In this document: in pieces, positions 6,602 to 6,967 of the stretch
Layout of the letters: each line of letters opens with the position of its first letter
Position numbering within the stretch: the stretch's first letter is position 1
Assembly: GCA_934316845.1 (NCBI GenBank)
Contig: CAKRDZ010000059.1
Location: 1 to 6,967, forward strand
Length of the DNA: 6,967 nucleotides
Reading direction: 5' to 3'
From: an uncultured Eubacterium sp.
Lineage (GTDB): Bacteria; Bacillota; Clostridia; Lachnospirales; Lachnospiraceae
The notes under the pieces: model-generated
Seen by the model: only the letters and a program-made list of their open reading frames with translations
Database searches by the model: none
Told to the model about the DNA's origin: nothing
Program-made: the position numbers and the translations under genes

Positions 6602-6648
6602 CAAAACAACCGCCAAACAGATCAACTTGATCCATTTGGCGGTCATCT
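6602..6648 (-). terminator. Intrinsic terminator of the Rpn-like ORF, copy 2 of the repeated hairpin
   Basis: A 35-nt hairpin (6643-6609) lies 39 nt after the stop codon of the upstream ORF: 9-bp outer stem ACCGCCAAA/TTTGGCGGT, CA/CA internal loop, inner stem GATCAA/TTGATC. It is followed on the minus strand by TGTTTTGTG. The plus-strand side also has a T-run (CTCTTTTT), so it may work both ways. It separates the ORF from the surface-protein promoter and argues against co-transcription. Confidence 0.75.
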
Positions 6649-6682
6649 CTTTTTACCACACATTTAAGCGAAAGCTTTGCTA

Positions 6683-6946
6683 TTATTTAATTCCGTATTC
6701 TTCCATCAACTTCTTCTGCAATTCAACATCCTGCGTTGATTGGAAAAGTTCTACCGTACGATTGTCCTTGATCAGTGCTGCATTTAAACGATTGATACGA
6801 GTCGATCCGCTTTCAATGCCCTTCTCAATGCCTTGTTCGATGCCTCGCTCAATGCCCTTCTCAATGCCTTGTTCGATGCCTCGCTCAATGCCTTTCTCAA
6901 ATCCTATCGCTTCGATCTCATCTAACACATCTGAAATTGGTCCCAT
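6683..6946 (-). CDS. 87-aa Rpn-like C-terminal protein, or 3' end of a larger Rpn-type gene
   Basis: The product begins MGPISDVLDEIEAIG, continues with eight tetrapeptides of the GIEK/GIER/GIEQ type (residues 15-46), and ends in a charged, probably helical segment to EEYGIK. There is no nuclease core. Such GIEK/GIER runs typify the C-terminus of Rpn/PDDEXK-family proteins (PD-(D/E)XK nuclease, 'recombination-promoting nuclease/putative transposase') in Firmicutes (established knowledge). Two readings compete. It may be a small free-standing gene, since AAGGAGG sits 8 nt before the ATG. Or it may be the tail of a longer gene, since the frame upstream of the ATG is open to the edge of the window (codons for DGKEEIQ). 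Both can be true if the short form is made from an internal start. A terminator follows. The window does not show which. Confidence 0.7.
   Translation of the reverse strand: MGPISDVLDEIEAIGFEKGIERGIEQGIEKGIERGIEQGIEKGIESGSTRINRLNAALIKDNRTVELFQSTQDVELQKKLMEEYGIK
6821..6892 (-). repeat. Two exact 36-bp tandem units (GIER-GIEQ-GIEK)
   Basis: Positions 6857-6892 and 6821-6856 are identical, each encoding GIERGIEQGIEK. Each is itself three 12-bp units, flanked by partial ones (GFEK before, GIEK and GIES after). Exact DNA identity shows very recent duplication, and the 12-bp period keeps the frame whenever units are gained or lost. Confidence 0.93.
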
Positions 6947-6954
6947 CTGGATTT

Positions 6955-6961
6955 CCTCCTT
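6955..6961 (-). promoter_or_regulatory. Shine-Dalgarno of the Rpn-like ORF
   Basis: AAGGAGG on the minus strand, 8 nt from the ATG at 6946, as strong as the site of the large gene. In the reading frame of the ORF it reads as codons for Lys-Glu-Glu, so it could be a chance Lys-Glu-Glu or a true internal start signal. Confidence 0.7.
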
Positions 6962-6967
6962 TCCATC

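Noticed and set aside
6964..6966. Alternative ATG upstream of the Rpn-like ORF
   Set aside because: It is in a different frame and stops after 14 codons, so it does not extend the 87-codon product.

Overview
The window looks like accessory chromosome from a gut-type Firmicute, most likely a Lachnospiraceae member. The evidence is AGGAGG ribosome sites with 8-nt spacing, SigA-like promoters, a BspA-like LRR_5 surface protein with a Lys-rich Fn3-like tail, and a GIEK/GIER-repeat protein of the type found at the C-terminus of Rpn/PD-(D/E)XK proteins. The genus is an inference and cannot be fixed from this sequence. Everything with coding or transcription signals points leftward (minus strand).

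Layout from right to left, the direction of transcription. (1) 6967-6683: an 87-codon ORF with a strong Shine-Dalgarno, whose frame nevertheless stays open to the window edge. It may be the 3' end of a larger gene with an internal start. (2) 6643-6609: a hairpin terminator. (3) 6544-6475: a clear promoter, a tandem -10 box and a ribosome site. (4) 6474-439: one 2011-residue secreted protein that fills 87% of the window. In order it has a signal peptide, about 24 LRR_5 units arranged as four 117-140 residue super-repeats, an Ig-like domain, a helical region with a Gly/Ala-rich hydrophobic hairpin, a carboxypeptidase-regulatory-like domain, two more Ig-like domains, a beta-sandwich (CBM-like) domain, nine Pro/Thr decapeptides, a Ser/Asn/Gly linker and a very basic Fn3-like tail. 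(5) 383-348: a second copy of the same terminator hairpin. (6) 325-132: a 194-bp non-coding mobile element (MITE) with 14-bp terminal inverted repeats and a perfect 8-bp target duplication. (7) 93-65: a near-consensus promoter firing off the left edge, with the MITE just upstream of it.

The large protein is probably a cell-surface adhesin or binding protein. The genes look like separate transcription units, each closed by its own terminator, so no operon logic links them. The most notable points are the complete MITE with IS66-like ends, the two covarying terminator copies, the possible gene-within-gene start in the Rpn-like ORF, and signs that the LRR block of the surface protein is recently expanded and compositionally foreign to the rest of the gene.
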